DNA from: Amycolatopsis sp. 2-15
GTDB lineage: Bacteria; Actinomycetota; Actinomycetes; Mycobacteriales; Pseudonocardiaceae
Direction: 5' to 3'
Length of the DNA: 64,000 bases
Assembly: GCF_030285625.1 (NCBI RefSeq)
Contig: NZ_CP127294.1
Coordinates: 2,552,001 to 2,616,000, forward strand
In this document: piece by piece, positions 17,532-26,736 of the stretch
How the letters are laid out: every line of letters starts with the position of its first letter
How positions within the stretch are numbered: position 1 is the stretch's first letter
Translations under genes and position numbers: made by a program
Notes under the pieces: model-generated
The model's input: the letters and a program-made list of their open reading frames with translations, nothing else
What the model was told of the DNA's origin: nothing
The model's database searches: none

Positions 17532-18983
17532 TCACCCACCGATGACCGGGGGCGTGATCTTCTCCCCGTCGGGTCCGCGTTCGGGGCGGACCTCGAACAC
17601 CTCGTCGGGGTCTTCCTGGTTGGGGAGCTTGTTCTTGTGCTCCTTGTCGTCTTCCTTCTTCTTGCCGGCCCCCGCCGCGCCGGCCGCTCCGCCCGCGCCG
17701 GCCTTCCCGGCTTTGCCCGCGTTGGCCGCCGCGGTCGCTCCGCGCTCCAGCCGCTCGCCGGCGCCCTTGCCGGAGCCTGGGCCTTCGCCGGGCTTCGCCG
17801 TCGCGCCGCCACCGGACACGCGGCTACCGGCGAACCCGCCGCCGGTCCGCCCGGTCCCGCCGCCGGCTCGTCCGCCGCGGAGGGTCTCCTCGCCGGCACC
17901 CCCGGCGCCGCCCGGGCCGCCGCCGAACGCCAACGCATCCGGGGACAGTCGTCCGAAGCCGCCGCCACCGGCGGGCGGCCGAAAGCCTCCGCCGCCCGTA
18001 CCGCCGGGCCCACCGAAGGCCCCGGCACCAGTGCTGGAGCCTGCACCGGGCGGCGCGTAGGCGTTGCCGCTGAAGCCGGCCGGCCCACCGGTGCCACCGC
18101 CGGGTGCCCCACCGCCGGGTGCGCCGAAGCCGCCACTGCCGCTGTTCAGTGCACCTGCGTGGGCCCCGAGGCCGGCGCCGGGCTGGGCGCTGCTGGCTCG
18201 GGTGCTGTCGTCGGAGCCACCGGGCGCCGGCGGAGGCGCAAACGTCGGCTGGGTTGTGGCCGTTTCGTGGTAGGTGTTGTCCAGCCCCTCCATCACCTGC
18301 ACGGCCTGCTGGTGTGCGGCGTCGGCTTGCTGCTGTTTGGCGGCCAAGGCGGTCATTGTCTGTGCCGCGGCTGCCGGGTCCCCGCCGGACAACTGCTTCG
18401 TCGCCTTGTCCATCTCGGCCTGCTGATTGAACCCGGTGGGCTCCGGCATGTTCTTCTGCGCGTAGTCCGCTGCCGCGGACTGCTGTGAGTACCGGTTCGA
18501 AATGAGCTGCATCGCGTTGCCGGTTTGCTCAGTGTGGCTGGCTGTGTTCTGGAAGAACGAATTCGCCTGCGAGGCGGCGGCGCCTTGCCACGACGCTCCA
18601 GCGGTGCTCGCGGCATCACGGAAAGCGTTGGACGCGTCGGCCAGCCAGTTGCCGTAGACGTTGGCCACTGTGCTGCGCTCGTTGATCTCTCTGAAGTCGA
18701 GACCGACGTGCACCATGTTGTACAGGTCTTCATGCGACTGCGCTGCGTAGTTCTGGCCGGGAGCAGGGGCGCCGCTCCGGGTGACTTGTCCTTGGAGTAG
18801 CTGGTCACCTTGTGTGACCGAGTACGAGGAAGCTTCCTTCTCGGTCTCGGCGGTGATGCCCTTTTCGGCATTGGCACGATCTTCTGAGCCGAATCGCGCC
18901 GCGTTCCTTTGCAGCTTCAGCTGAGTCTGCGCGTAGAAGTCGCCTGCAGACTGCTGGTGCTGCGCCCGGTGTGACTCGCTCAT
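17532..18983 (-). CDS. PPE/WXG100-type ESX substrate-like protein with Gly/Pro-rich C-terminus
   Basis: A 483-residue protein. The N-terminal ~190 residues are helical and contain SWQGAAASQ, a W-x-G turn as in ESX substrates, and YGNWLADASNAF. Residues ~230-430 are Gly/Pro/Ala-rich and probably disordered or wall-spanning. The C-terminus is charged (KKKEDDKEHKNK) and ends DPDEVFEVRPERGPDG...PPVIGG. ATG at 18983 has GAGGGG upstream. It is the last gene of an operon with DUF3558, a helical protein and an EspG-like chaperone, hence a likely type VII secretion substrate. No secretion ATPase is in the window. Confidence 0.75.
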   Translation of the reverse strand: MSESHRAQHQQSAGDFYAQTQLKLQRNAARFGSEDRANAEKGITAETEKEASSYSVTQGDQLLQGQVTRSGAPAPGQNYAAQSHEDLYNMVHVGLDFREINERSTVANVYGNWLADASNAFRDAASTAGASWQGAAASQANSFFQNTASHTEQTGNAMQLISNRYSQQSAAADYAQKNMPEPTGFNQQAEMDKATKQLSGGDPAAAAQTMTALAAKQQQADAAHQQAVQVMEGLDNTYHETATTQPTFAPPPAPGGSDDSTRASSAQPGAGLGAHAGALNSGSGGFGAPGGGAPGGGTGGPAGFSGNAYAPPGAGSSTGAGAFGGPGGTGGGGFRPPAGGGGFGRLSPDALAFGGGPGGAGGAGEETLRGGRAGGGTGRTGGGFAGSRVSGGGATAKPGEGPGSGKGAGERLERGATAAANAGKAGKAGAGGAAGAAGAGKKKEDDKEHKNKLPNQEDPDEVFEVRPERGPDGEKITPPVIGG

Positions 18984-18994
18984 GACGTGGCCCC

Positions 18995-19540
18995 TCAGGT
19001 GTTCTTGGGAAGCAATGGTTCGAGCTTCTCGGCCAGGCTCTCGGCCGTCTTGCACGCGTTGTCAGTGGTATCGGTGGACACGCCTACGGTGGCCTTCGAG
19101 TTGGGCTTGACCTCCAGTGACACGTCGCAGTCACCCTTGACGTTCAGCGGCTCTGCTTCTTCGATCGCCGCCCGGGGGCCCACCGATCCGGAACTCGCTT
19201 GGCTCGGATTCCGGATGTTCGCCTTGTAGTTCTGTCCGTCGTGCAAAGACAGGCTGATGTCGAGAGCCGGTGTGGCGCCTTGGACATCCTTGTGCACCCG
19301 ACAGCTGTGTTCGGAATCCGCAACGGTCGGAACCGCGGGACTGAACCCTTGGCCCGAAACCACCTGGTCCAGGGTCGTGCAAGGTGCGATACCACTCAAT
19401 GGGTTCGACGTGTTCGCCGCGGACGAGGGCGAAGGTGCCGGATCCGGCTTGGCGCTACCGTCGACATTTCCCGTGCACGCTGCCACCGATAGGCTCACCG
19501 CTGCTGCCACGATCACGCGCTTCAGATATCGCCACTTCAC
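18995..19540 (-). CDS. DUF3558 lipoprotein
   Basis: A 181-residue lipoprotein with lipobox LSVAAC near residue 22 and a Ser/Pro/Ala linker. The DUF3558 core has paired cysteines (APCTTLDQVV, SCRVHK, GDCDVSLEV, NACKTAESLAEKL). These proteins occur next to PPE/ESX-associated genes in Pseudonocardiaceae; function unknown. The GTG start overlaps the upstream stop (GTGA), and the PPE-like ATG follows 11 bases after its own stop. Confidence 0.82.
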   Translation of the reverse strand: MKWRYLKRVIVAAAVSLSVAACTGNVDGSAKPDPAPSPSSAANTSNPLSGIAPCTTLDQVVSGQGFSPAVPTVADSEHSCRVHKDVQGATPALDISLSLHDGQNYKANIRNPSQASSGSVGPRAAIEEAEPLNVKGDCDVSLEVKPNSKATVGVSTDTTDNACKTAESLAEKLEPLLPKNT

Positions 19541-20046
19541 CGGGAATCAGTTTCCTTGTTGAGCTTCGAGAACGGGACTTTGCTTTCTTCGTCGGACTCA
19601 CGGTAGTTGTCGCGGGCGATCGTTATCGCATCGCGGGCCTGGGTGATTCCATCAAGCATTTTGTCCAGGATCGGAATCAGGGCCTCATGGTCGCCGGAGG
19701 CAACGGTGACGTTGTATGCGGCGATGCTCTTGGCGTAGTCGCTGGAACCCATAAGGGCCCCTTGGCTCAGGAGGTCGACGTCCCTCCGCATGGCGGTGAA
19801 GCCGCTCAAGAAGAAGTTGCAGGCTTTGAGATATGCCTGAAAGCCCTCTTCGTTCACGGCGAATCCGCCGCTGCTCGCGAGCTCCTTCAGCCGCGCGCCA
19901 GCTTCGCTGACCTGCTTGGCTCCCGCGGCGTCGAGCGGCGCGGAGAGAGCATCGGGCAGCAGGGATTTGCCGGCATCGCCCGAGGGCGGCGGCGTTGGCG
20001 TCGACGGTACCGCGGAGCCTCGTGGCCCGAAGTGCGCTTCTGACAC
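19537..20046 (-). CDS. Helical hypothetical protein of the ESX-associated operon
   Basis: A 169-residue protein with no signal or membrane segment; residues ~40-160 are predicted-looking amphipathic helix (KQVSEAGARLKELAS, DKMLDGITQARDAITIARDN). GTG at 20046 is chosen because GGGAGGG lies 5 bases upstream; the frame extends 16 codons further. The helical profile and position suggest a WXG100-like partner of the PPE-type protein, but no W-x-G motif is visible. Not assigned to a family. Confidence 0.65.
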   Translation of the reverse strand: MSEAHFGPRGSAVPSTPTPPPSGDAGKSLLPDALSAPLDAAGAKQVSEAGARLKELASSGGFAVNEEGFQAYLKACNFFLSGFTAMRRDVDLLSQGALMGSSDYAKSIAAYNVTVASGDHEALIPILDKMLDGITQARDAITIARDNYRESDEESKVPFSKLNKETDSR

Positions 20047-20249
20047 CCTGCCCTCCCTGACGGCCAGTGACCACCCAGCGTGGCCCACTTGCACTCTACT
20101 AGTGACGATCAGGCCTTGTCAGCGGTTCCGGATGCGTCGTGACGACGTACCCGGGCGACCGCGCATCGAGTTCTCGACAAGGAGTATTCGCAGGCGGAGG
20201 ACTTCGCCCGGCTGGTGCGGGTAGCCCGGGCGCCGGTCGACAAAGCGCC

Positions 20250-21020
20250 TCAGCGAATCCCTTCCTCGATCGTCTCGAACAGCCACCTTCGCAGGTGAGA
20301 ACCATCGGACGGTACGAACCGCAGCCGGAAGCCCCCATCTCGCAGCGGTTCCGAGAACGTGACGTACCGCCCCCCATCCGTATCGACAAAGGTCGCCGTC
20401 GACATCGGTCGCAGGACGCCGTGCCGGGGTCGCAGCGAGAGCTCCACAGTCCCGTGCCGGTGCACCGGCCACTGCGAATACGCCCCCAACGCATCCCGAT
20501 CACGGCGAGAAGGCGCCGAAGTGAAGTCCCGGTCCGAAAAGTCCGAATCATCCGGCGATGCGGACGAATGCCGAGCCGGGGCCTGGGTGAGAGAGACGGG
20601 AGCAACCGGCAGCGGCGGATAAGCCGGGAACATGCTCAACACCGTCTCCACCAGGCGATCCGGCCGCGTCTGCTGGAACCGGATCCCGTCAGGTGAGGAC
20701 GACGAAAACACCCCCAGCCCCTCACCGATGCAGGCCCGGTAAAGCACCGTCCCCGACGGCAGCTCCGCCGCGCGCACGATGATCAGCACCTCGGGCCGCG
20801 TCCAGGCCTGCAAGGTGGCCAGAACGTCGTGGTCGAGCTTGTCCCCGGCAGCGAGCCCGCGGGACAGCAGCGCGTCCCAAGACGCGTCCGACAGGCGTCG
20901 GTTTTCAGAAAGCGTCAGCCCAGGGCTGCGGATTTCGAAGGGGTGCCACGAAGCCGGCAGGCCGCTGCGGCGGACGGCGACGTCGACTTCGGTCCAGCTC
21001 AGGGAGAACTCCTCCGGCAC
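20250..21020 (-). CDS. EspG-like ESX secretion-associated protein
   Basis: A 256-residue protein resembling EspG chaperones, which bind PPE proteins in the cytoplasm and keep them soluble for ESX export. It begins MPEEFSLSWTEVDVAVRR, has the mid-domain VLATLQAWTRPEVLIIVRAAE, and ends with a beta-rich half (GTVELSLRPRHGVLRPMSTATF, VTFSEPLRDGGFRLRFVP). GTG at 21020 is preferred over GTG at 21056 because the protein-like sequence starts there. It is separated by ~200 bp from the other three genes, so it may have its own promoter. Confidence 0.75.
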   Translation of the reverse strand: MPEEFSLSWTEVDVAVRRSGLPASWHPFEIRSPGLTLSENRRLSDASWDALLSRGLAAGDKLDHDVLATLQAWTRPEVLIIVRAAELPSGTVLYRACIGEGLGVFSSSSPDGIRFQQTRPDRLVETVLSMFPAYPPLPVAPVSLTQAPARHSSASPDDSDFSDRDFTSAPSRRDRDALGAYSQWPVHRHGTVELSLRPRHGVLRPMSTATFVDTDGGRYVTFSEPLRDGGFRLRFVPSDGSHLRRWLFETIEEGIR

Positions 21021-21153
21021 GGCCCAACCCCAACCCCTCGTGAAACGAACCCGCACCGAGCGTAGCGGAAGGCGCGGGCCCGGCCGGGTGGTCGTCGAAC
21101 CCCCGGGTTCTTAGACTCGCGGGTGTCGTCGAAGACCCCACCGGGAGGCAACC

Positions 21154-22812
21154 ATGCCCGACGTGCCCGCCCTGCCCAGTTACGCCTCCGGGACGTCCGA
21201 TGTCCCCCTGCTGGGTGACACCATCGGGGACAACCTCGACCGCACCGTGGCCGCGTTCCCGGAGCGCGACGCGATGGTGGACCGCGCGGCCGGCACGAAG
21301 TGGTCGTATGCCGAGCTCAAAAAGGACGTGGACCAGCTCGCGCACGGCCTCGTCGCCACCGGGATCGGCAAGGGGGACCGCGTCGGGATCTGGTCGCCGA
21401 ACCGCGCGGAGTGGACGCTGCTCCAGTACGCGACGGCCAAGATCGGCGCCATCCTGGTCAACATCAACCCCGCGTACCGTTCGCACGAGCTCGAGTACGT
21501 GCTGAACCAGTCCGGCGTGCGGATGCTCGTCGCGGCGGACAAGTTCAAGACGTCGGACTACGCGGCGATGGTGGAGCAGGTCCGGCCGAACTGCGCGGGG
21601 CTCGAGTTCGTGGTGCTGCTGGGCACCGACGCCTGGACGGACCTCATGGCCAAGGGCGAGGGCAACGACCCGGAGGCCCTTGCGAAGCTCCAGAAAAACC
21701 TGAGCGCCGACGACCCCATCAACATCCAGTACACCTCCGGCACCACGGGCTTCCCCAAGGGCGCCACGCTGTCCCACCACAACATCCTCAACAACGGCTA
21801 CTTCGTCGGCGAGCTCTGCAACTACACCGAAGAAGACCGTGTGTGCATCCCCGTGCCCTTCTACCACTGCTTCGGCATGGTGATGGGCAACCTCGCGTGC
21901 ACCAGCCACGGCGCGTGCATGGTGATCCCGGCGCCGGCGTTCGACCCGCGGGCGACGCTGGAGGCCGTGGAGGCGGAGCGGTGCACGTCGCTGTACGGCG
22001 TGCCCACGATGTTCATCGCGGAGCTGAACCACCCGGACTTCGGCGAGTTCGACCTGTCGTCGCTGCGTACCGGGATCATGGCGGGCTCGCCTTGCCCGGT
22101 CGAGGTGATGAAGCAGGTGATCGACCGGATGGGCATGACGGAAGTGTCGATCTGCTACGGCATGACGGAAACCTCGCCGGTCTCCACGCAGACGCGCGCG
22201 GACGATTCGGTGGAGCGCCGCGTGTCCACGGTCGGCCGCGTCGGGCCGCACCTCGAGTCCAAAGTGGTCGATCCCGAGACGGGCCTGACCGTGCCGCGCG
22301 GCGTGCCCGGCGAGCTCTGCACGCGTGGGTACTCCGTGATGCTCGGTTACTGGGAACAGCCCGACAAGACGGCCGAGGCCATCGACGCCGCGCGCTGGAT
22401 GCACACCGGCGACCTCGCTGTGATGGACGACGCCGGCTACCTCAACATCACCGGCCGCATCAAGGACATGGTGATCCGCGGTGGCGAGAACGTGTACCCG
22501 CGCGAGATCGAGGAGTTCCTCTACACGCACCCGGACATCCTCGACGCGCAGGTGATCGGCGTTCCCGACGTCAAGTACGGCGAAGAGCTCATGGCCTGGA
22601 TCCAGATGCGCGAGGGCGCGCAGCCGCTCACCGCCGAGGCCGTGCGCGAGTTCTCGCAGGGCAAGCTGGCGCACTACAAGATCCCGCGCTACGTCCACAT
22701 CGTCGACGGGTTCCCGATGACCGTGACGGGCAAGGTGCGCAAGGTCGAAATGCGCGAGGAGTCCGTGACGCTGCTGGGCCTGGAAGCCGCCGCTTCGGCG
22801 AAACACGCATAG
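21154..22812 (+). CDS. Fatty-acyl-CoA synthetase / AMP-binding protein
   Basis: A 552-residue adenylate-forming enzyme that activates a carboxylic (probably fatty) acid with ATP and Co[12 protein letters not shown] is the P-loop near residue 190. [27 protein letters not shown] and [16 protein letters not shown] are core and hinge motifs, and [14 protein letters not shown] carries the catalytic Lys. GGAGG precedes the ATG. TTAGACT about 40 bp upstream could supply a -10. Substrate chain length cannot be read from sequence. Confidence 0.93.
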   Translation: MPDVPALPSYASGTSDVPLLGDTIGDNLDRTVAAFPERDAMVDRAAGTKWSYAELKKDVDQLAHGLVATGIGKGDRVGIWSPNRAEWTLLQYATAKIGAILVNINPAYRSHELEYVLNQSGVRMLVAADKFKTSDYAAMVEQVRPNCAGLEFVVLLGTDAWTDLMAKGEGNDPEALAKLQKNLSADDPINIQYTSGTTGFPKGATLSHHNILNNGYFVGELCNYTEEDRVCIPVPFYHCFGMVMGNLACTSHGACMVIPAPAFDPRATLEAVEAERCTSLYGVPTMFIAELNHPDFGEFDLSSLRTGIMAGSPCPVEVMKQVIDRMGMTEVSICYGMTETSPVSTQTRADDSVERRVSTVGRVGPHLESKVVDPETGLTVPRGVPGELCTRGYSVMLGYWEQPDKTAEAIDAARWMHTGDLAVMDDAGYLNITGRIKDMVIRGGENVYPREIEEFLYTHPDILDAQVIGVPDVKYGEELMAWIQMREGAQPLTAEAVREFSQGKLAHYKIPRYVHIVDGFPMTVTGKVRKVEMREESVTLLGLEAAASAKHA

Positions 22813-22839
22813 GGCAGGCAACCGGACAACAGGGTCACG

Positions 22840-22878
22840 CGATGTTCCCCCTCCGAGACCGACGAAGGGGGAACATCG
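22840..22878 (+). promoter_or_regulatory. Perfect 12-bp hairpin covering the ribosome binding site and start of the next gene
   Basis: CGATGTTCCCCC (22840-22851) pairs with GGGGGAACATCG (22867-22878) across a 15-base loop. The 3' arm contains the purine-rich Shine-Dalgarno (AGGGGG) and the first base of the GTG start codon at 22878. It also lies just after the acyl-CoA synthetase stop but has no T-run. Confidence 0.8.
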
Positions 22879-24007
22879 TGAAGGTCAGCCGAAGAACGTT
22901 CGCCGCGGGGTCGCCGCGGCCACGATCACTGTGCTCACGCCGGCGGCCGGCGCCGTGACCGCGCCGGCCGGGCCGATCGAGCTCGCGCCACGGGCGGGCG
23001 ACACCTACACCGGGCTCGAGGCGATCAACGACCGCGGCACGGTCGTGGGCGAGTCCTACCCGCGTGACGTGCGGATCCTCTACCGCCCGATGAAGTGGTC
23101 CGCCACCGGCGAGCCCACCGCGCTGCCGACGCTCGGGGGCGCCCCGGGCCAGGCCGTCGCGATCGACGAGGCCGACGTCGTGGCCGGGTGGGCCGAGGAC
23201 GCGCAAGGCGTTCAGCGCGCCGCGCGTTGGGCCGCCGACGGCACGGTCGCGCGACTGCCGGACCCGGGCAAGAGCAGCAGTGCGAGCGCGATCAGCGACA
23301 CCGGCCGGATCGTCGGCGCTTCCTACGACGGCACCGCTTCGCACGCGCTGCTGTGGGAGCGCGACGGCCGGGTCCGCGAGCTGCCTGGCCTGTCCGGTGG
23401 CGGCTCGGCGTTCGCGAGCGAGATCACGCCCGACGGTCGCATCGTCGCCGGCATCGCTGCCGACGCGGCCGGGCACACCCACCTCGTGCGCTGGGACGAG
23501 CGCGGCCGGATCACAGACCTCACGCCGGACGGCGAGTACGGCACCGTCGCCGGGATCTCCCGTAGTGGCGCGATCATCGGCTCGTCGACCTTGGCCGGAG
23601 GCAACACCGTGGCCAAGCGGTGGGATCCCTCAGGCCACGTCGTGACGCTGGGCGGAACCGCGGCGCCGAGCTTCGGGGCGACGATGGGGATCAGCGACAA
23701 CGGCACCGTCGTGGGGCTCGTCGACCCGGACTTCGGGGCAGCTACGCGACACGGTGGGATCGCTCGGGCCGGCCGACGTACCTGCCGAGCGGCACCCGCA
23801 ACGCGACGGCCAACGCCATCAACCGCGCCGGCACGATCGCCGGCCAGGCCGAGGGCGTCGGCGCGAAATGGGCGCCGGACGGCATCCGCACGCGGCTGGA
23901 ACCGTTGCCGGGCCACGACTTCCGCGTCGACGTTGCTGATCAACTCGCGCGGCCTCACCGCGGGGATGTCCTACGGCGACTTCTGGCGCGGCGTCATCTG
24001 GAGGTGA
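22878..24007 (+). pseudogene. Tat-exported HAF-repeat protein, disrupted by three frameshifts
   Basis: GTG at 22878 gives KVSRRTFAAG, a twin-arginine signal. The frame then shifts near 22907 (one base short in a G run) into VAAATITVLTPAAGAV and a body of HAF-type repeats (GLEAINDRGTVVGES, AISDTGRIVGASY, ITPDGRIVAGIA, GISDNGTVVGL). A second shift near 23735, again in a G run, moves the frame into RWDRSGRPTYLPSG and NAINRAGTIAGQAEG. A third near 23921 returns it to LLINSRGLTAGMSYGDFW and the stop. Intact length would be ~375 residues. Either a decaying gene or an assembly-error patch. Confidence 0.75.
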
Positions 24008-24010
24008 CGC

Positions 24011-24048
24011 CGGTGGCCGTCCCCGGCGCTATCCGGAGACGGCCACCG
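24011..24048. terminator. Bidirectional terminator between convergent genes
   Basis: GGTGGCCGTC (24012-24021) pairs with GACGGCCACC (24038-24047), between the HAF-repeat gene and the R2-like oxidase gene. No T-run on either side. Confidence 0.65.
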
Positions 24049-24052
24049 CCCG

Positions 24053-25020
24053 TCAGGAAGCCGCGGCCGCCGCCTCCGCCAGTGCCTTCTCGTCTTCCTC
24101 GCCGAACGTTTCTTCCAGCTGCTCCGGCGAGTAGTCCAGGTCGATCTGTTCCACCGGCGTCCCGCGCGCCGACTCGATGGCGCCCAGGCGGCGCTGGGCG
24201 CGGTCGGCCGCGTACTGGATGAGCTCCTCCGGGTCGTTGTCGAAGGGGACTTCCTCGAACTGGTCCTGCACCCACTGGATCATGTTGAGCGCGTGGGGCA
24301 GCAGTTCGCCCATGCGCTGCTGCACGGCGTCCCACATCGCGTCGTCGGCGGCGACGTGGCGGCGGCAGGTGAAGGTGCCCCACGCCATGTGGCGGCGTTC
24401 GTCGTCGCCGATGCGGCGGACGAGGTCCTGCATGCCGGGCAGGATCTGGTTCTGGGTGCAGATGAGCTGCCACGAGTAGTAGCCCGTCAACGCCAGGCTG
24501 CCTTCGATCACGTGGTTGTACGTGACGCTCGCGCGGATCTGGTTGAGGGGACTGGGATCGTCCTCCAGAGCGCGCAGCGACTGCGGCAGCTCCTCGTAGA
24601 AAAGCTTGCGGTAGTGGGGGTTTTCGGCGACGTACCGGTGCAGGTCCTGGTCCAGCCCCACGGCGTCCATCCAGCGGCGGAAGACCTCGACGTGCTTGGC
24701 CTCCTCGAAGCAGAACTGCGTCAGGTACATCTCGTCGCCGAACCGGCCGGTCGAGGACATGGCACGCATGAAGGGCTGGATGTCCTCCGTCACGGCCTCT
24801 TCGCCGGCGATGAACTGCGCCACGAGGTACGTGGTGGAGCGCTGCTGCTCCGGCGTAGGCGTTCCCAGCCTTCGCGTTCGCGGCTGAAGTCGAGGTCAGC
24901 GGGGTTCCAGAACTTCTTGTTGCCCTTCACGAACAGGCGCAACGGGAACGAGTCCCAGTTGAGCCCACCTTTGCGCAGCGAGGAAAACCCGCTGCGCAGC
25001 TCGGGAAGCGTGTCCGTCAT
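24053..25020 (-). pseudogene. R2-like ligand-binding oxidase with a single frameshift
   Basis: Ribonucleotide-reductase R2-fold Mn/Fe oxidase of the Rv0233 type. The N-terminus ([20 protein letters not shown] to GWERL) is read from ATG 25020. A one-base loss near 24857 then moves the frame, which continues [20 protein letters not shown] to the stop at 24053. All six metal-ligand regions are present after the shift: [29 protein letters not shown] and DDERRHMAW. Without the shift it would be an intact ~320-residue enzyme. Its TetR neighbour 16 bp upstream matches the Rv0232-Rv0233 pair of M. tuberculosis. Sequencing error is as likely as real decay. Confidence 0.8.
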
Positions 25021-25036
25021 GTCCGGCCCTTTCGTG

Positions 25037-25663
25037 TCACTCCATTGTGGACGATTCTGTGGACGAGTCCGTGGACGATTCCGTGAGGAAGTTCTCGATC
25101 GCCGGCGCAAGCACCGCCACGACGGCGTCGGCTGCCTCGGTGGCGGAGTGCGTCGGCAGCACCAGGTGGCTCAGCGACAGCCGCACCACGGTTTCCGCCA
25201 GCAGCGCGGCGGACTTCTGCGACAGGCGGGGCTCCAGCGTGCGGTACTGCTCGGTCGCGAGGTCGGCGGCGGCCGTGAGGATGGGCTCGCCCTTGGTGGT
25301 GAGCAGCGGGAGCAAATCCTCGCCCGCCTCCGTGCCGAGCGCGGCGGCGACGAGCCGGTTCTCTCGGGCGTGGTCGATCGTGTAGACGACGGCGCCGTGG
25401 ATGCCGGCGATCAGCCCGTCGGCGTTCTCGAAGCGGCGGCGGATGCCGTCGAGGAACTCCGCCGCCGTGCGCAGCGCCACGGCCTGCGTGAGCGCCGCTT
25501 TGCTGCCGAACTCGTTGTAGACGGTCTGCCTGCTCACGCCTGCGCGCGCCGCGACGTCGGCCATGCGCAGCGCCTGGTGGCCGCGGTCGGGGAGCAGGTC
25601 CGCGGCCGCGTCGAGCAGTGCTTCGCGCAGCGATGCCTTGGTGCGCTCAGTGAAGCTCGTCAC
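25037..25663 (-). CDS. TetR-family regulator of the R2-like oxidase
   Basis: A 208-residue TetR protein with [28 protein letters not shown] (about residues 34-58) and a helical ligand domain. GTG start. Its operator is probably the palindrome at 25672-25698, eight bases upstream, so it should autoregulate and control the oxidase gene downstream. The C-terminus is a low-complexity acidic Ser/Thr tail ([15 protein letters not shown]) encoded by three 12-bp tandem repeats. Corresponds by neighbour to Rv0232. Confidence 0.9.
   Translation of the reverse strand: MTSFTERTKASLREALLDAAADLLPDRGHQALRMADVAARAGVSRQTVYNEFGSKAALTQAVALRTAAEFLDGIRRRFENADGLIAGIHGAVVYTIDHARENRLVAAALGTEAGEDLLPLLTTKGEPILTAAADLATEQYRTLEPRLSQKSAALLAETVVRLSLSHLVLPTHSATEAADAVVAVLAPAIENFLTESSTDSSTESSTME
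25047..25082 (-). repeat. Three 12-bp tandem repeats encoding the TetR tail
   Basis: On the plus strand GTGGACGATTCT, GTGGACGAGTCC and GTGGACGATTCC follow each other at 25047, 25059 and 25071. They encode the repeating Glu/Asp-Ser-Ser-Thr tail of the TetR protein. Confidence 0.85.
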
Positions 25664-25671
25664 ACCGTCAG

Positions 25672-25698
25672 CTTGACACAGATCGAGGTCGTGTCAAG
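25672..25698 (-). promoter_or_regulatory. Palindromic operator upstream of the tetR-R2lox operon
   Basis: CTTGACAC (25672-25679) and GTGTCAAG (25691-25698) form perfect 8-bp arms 11 bases apart, immediately upstream of the TetR start. On either strand the TTGACA core could double as a -35 element. It lies between the divergent TetR and HAD genes. Confidence 0.8.
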
Positions 25699-25765
25699 AA
25701 GGTTTACTGACCACGATCGAATGTACAGGCCGGTTCTGTCGGTGGTCCCCGCTACCGTGGCGGAC

Positions 25766-26371
25766 GTGGGCATCACCGTGGGCTTCGACCTGGACATGAC
25801 ACTGATCGACCCGCGACCGGGCATGGTCGCGGCGATGAACGCGCTGGGCGTGGAGTCGGGCCTGTCGCTCGACGGCGAGCACTTCGCCGCCAACCTCGGC
25901 CCGCCGCTCGACGACATCCTGCGCGGCTTCGAAGCGCCCGAGGAACGGATCCCGGGTCTCGTGGACCGGTTTCGTGCGCTGTACCCCGACCTCGTGGTGC
26001 CGAGCACGGTCGCGCTGCCGGGCGCGGCGGAAGCGCTGAAGGCCGTACGCGCGGCGGGCGGGCGCACGCTCGTGGTCACCGGCAAATACGGGCCCAACGC
26101 GCGGCTGCACGTCGAGGCGCTGGGGCTGGAGGTCGACGAGCTGGTGGGTGAGCTGTGGTCCACGCAGAAAGCGGTGGCGCTCAAGGAGCACGACGCGCGG
26201 GCGTATGTCGGAGATCACCTCGGTGACGTGCGGGGCGCCCGCGCGGCCGGTGCGCTCGCGGTCGGCGTGACCACCGGGCCGTGCACGAGGGAAGAACTGC
26301 TCGCCGAGGGAGCCGACGTGGTGTTCGGCTCGCTCACGCAGTTCCCGGAGTGGTTCGCCCGCGCGTTGTGA
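25766..26371 (+). CDS. HAD-superfamily hydrolase (phosphoglycolate phosphatase-like)
   Basis: A 201-residue HAD protein: motif I GFDLDMTLIDPRPGM, motif II VVTGK, and motif IV region YVGDHLGDVRGARAAG. The cap resembles phosphoglycolate or beta-phosphoglucomutase-type phosphatases. GTG at 25766 gives the expected start (MGITVGFDLDMTL). ATG 25721 in the same frame is possible but adds unrelated residues. No neighbour indicates the substrate. Confidence 0.85.
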   Translation: MGITVGFDLDMTLIDPRPGMVAAMNALGVESGLSLDGEHFAANLGPPLDDILRGFEAPEERIPGLVDRFRALYPDLVVPSTVALPGAAEALKAVRAAGGRTLVVTGKYGPNARLHVEALGLEVDELVGELWSTQKAVALKEHDARAYVGDHLGDVRGARAAGALAVGVTTGPCTREELLAEGADVVFGSLTQFPEWFARAL

Positions 26372-26374
26372 GGC

Positions 26375-26605
26375 TCAGCCGTGTTTGCCGGCTCGCGCCT
26401 CGCGGACCAGCGCGATCAGGCCGAGCAGCAGGCCCAGCGGCGTCACCACGCCGGCGACCGCGCTGAGCCACACCGGCAGGTTCTCCAGCCCGGCGGCGAA
26501 CATGATGAACACAGCCAGCACGGCGAGCAGCCCGATGGCGAACAGGCCGATCCCGATCCGCATGAGGATCGGTTTGCCCGCGGTCTGCTTTGCTGCGTTG
26601 TCCAT
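26375..26605 (-). CDS. Small two-helix membrane protein
   Basis: A 76-residue protein with two hydrophobic segments (IGIGLFAIGLLAVLAVFIMF and a second ending VVTPLGLLLGLIALV) and charged ends. The ATG at 26605 gives MDNAAKQTAGKP. It faces the HAD gene, whose stop lies 3 bp away, and is divergent from the cold-shock gene. Function unknown. Confidence 0.65.
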   Translation of the reverse strand: MDNAAKQTAGKPILMRIGIGLFAIGLLAVLAVFIMFAAGLENLPVWLSAVAGVVTPLGLLLGLIALVREARAGKHG

Positions 26606-26736
26606 GGCGCTGAGGGTATCGGCCGTATCCGCTTCTCCCCAGGGCATGTGGCGAGATACGCTAAGCGGACGCGCGCCCTGGGTACGCCCGGGGCGCGTTC
26701 GTCGTGAGCAGTACAGCAGAAGGACTGGTGAGAGAA

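Noticed and set aside
20905..22821. 638-codon minus-strand frame across the acyl-CoA synthetase gene
   Set aside because: Antisense shadow of a gene with full adenylate-enzyme motifs; no motif or ribosome site of its own.
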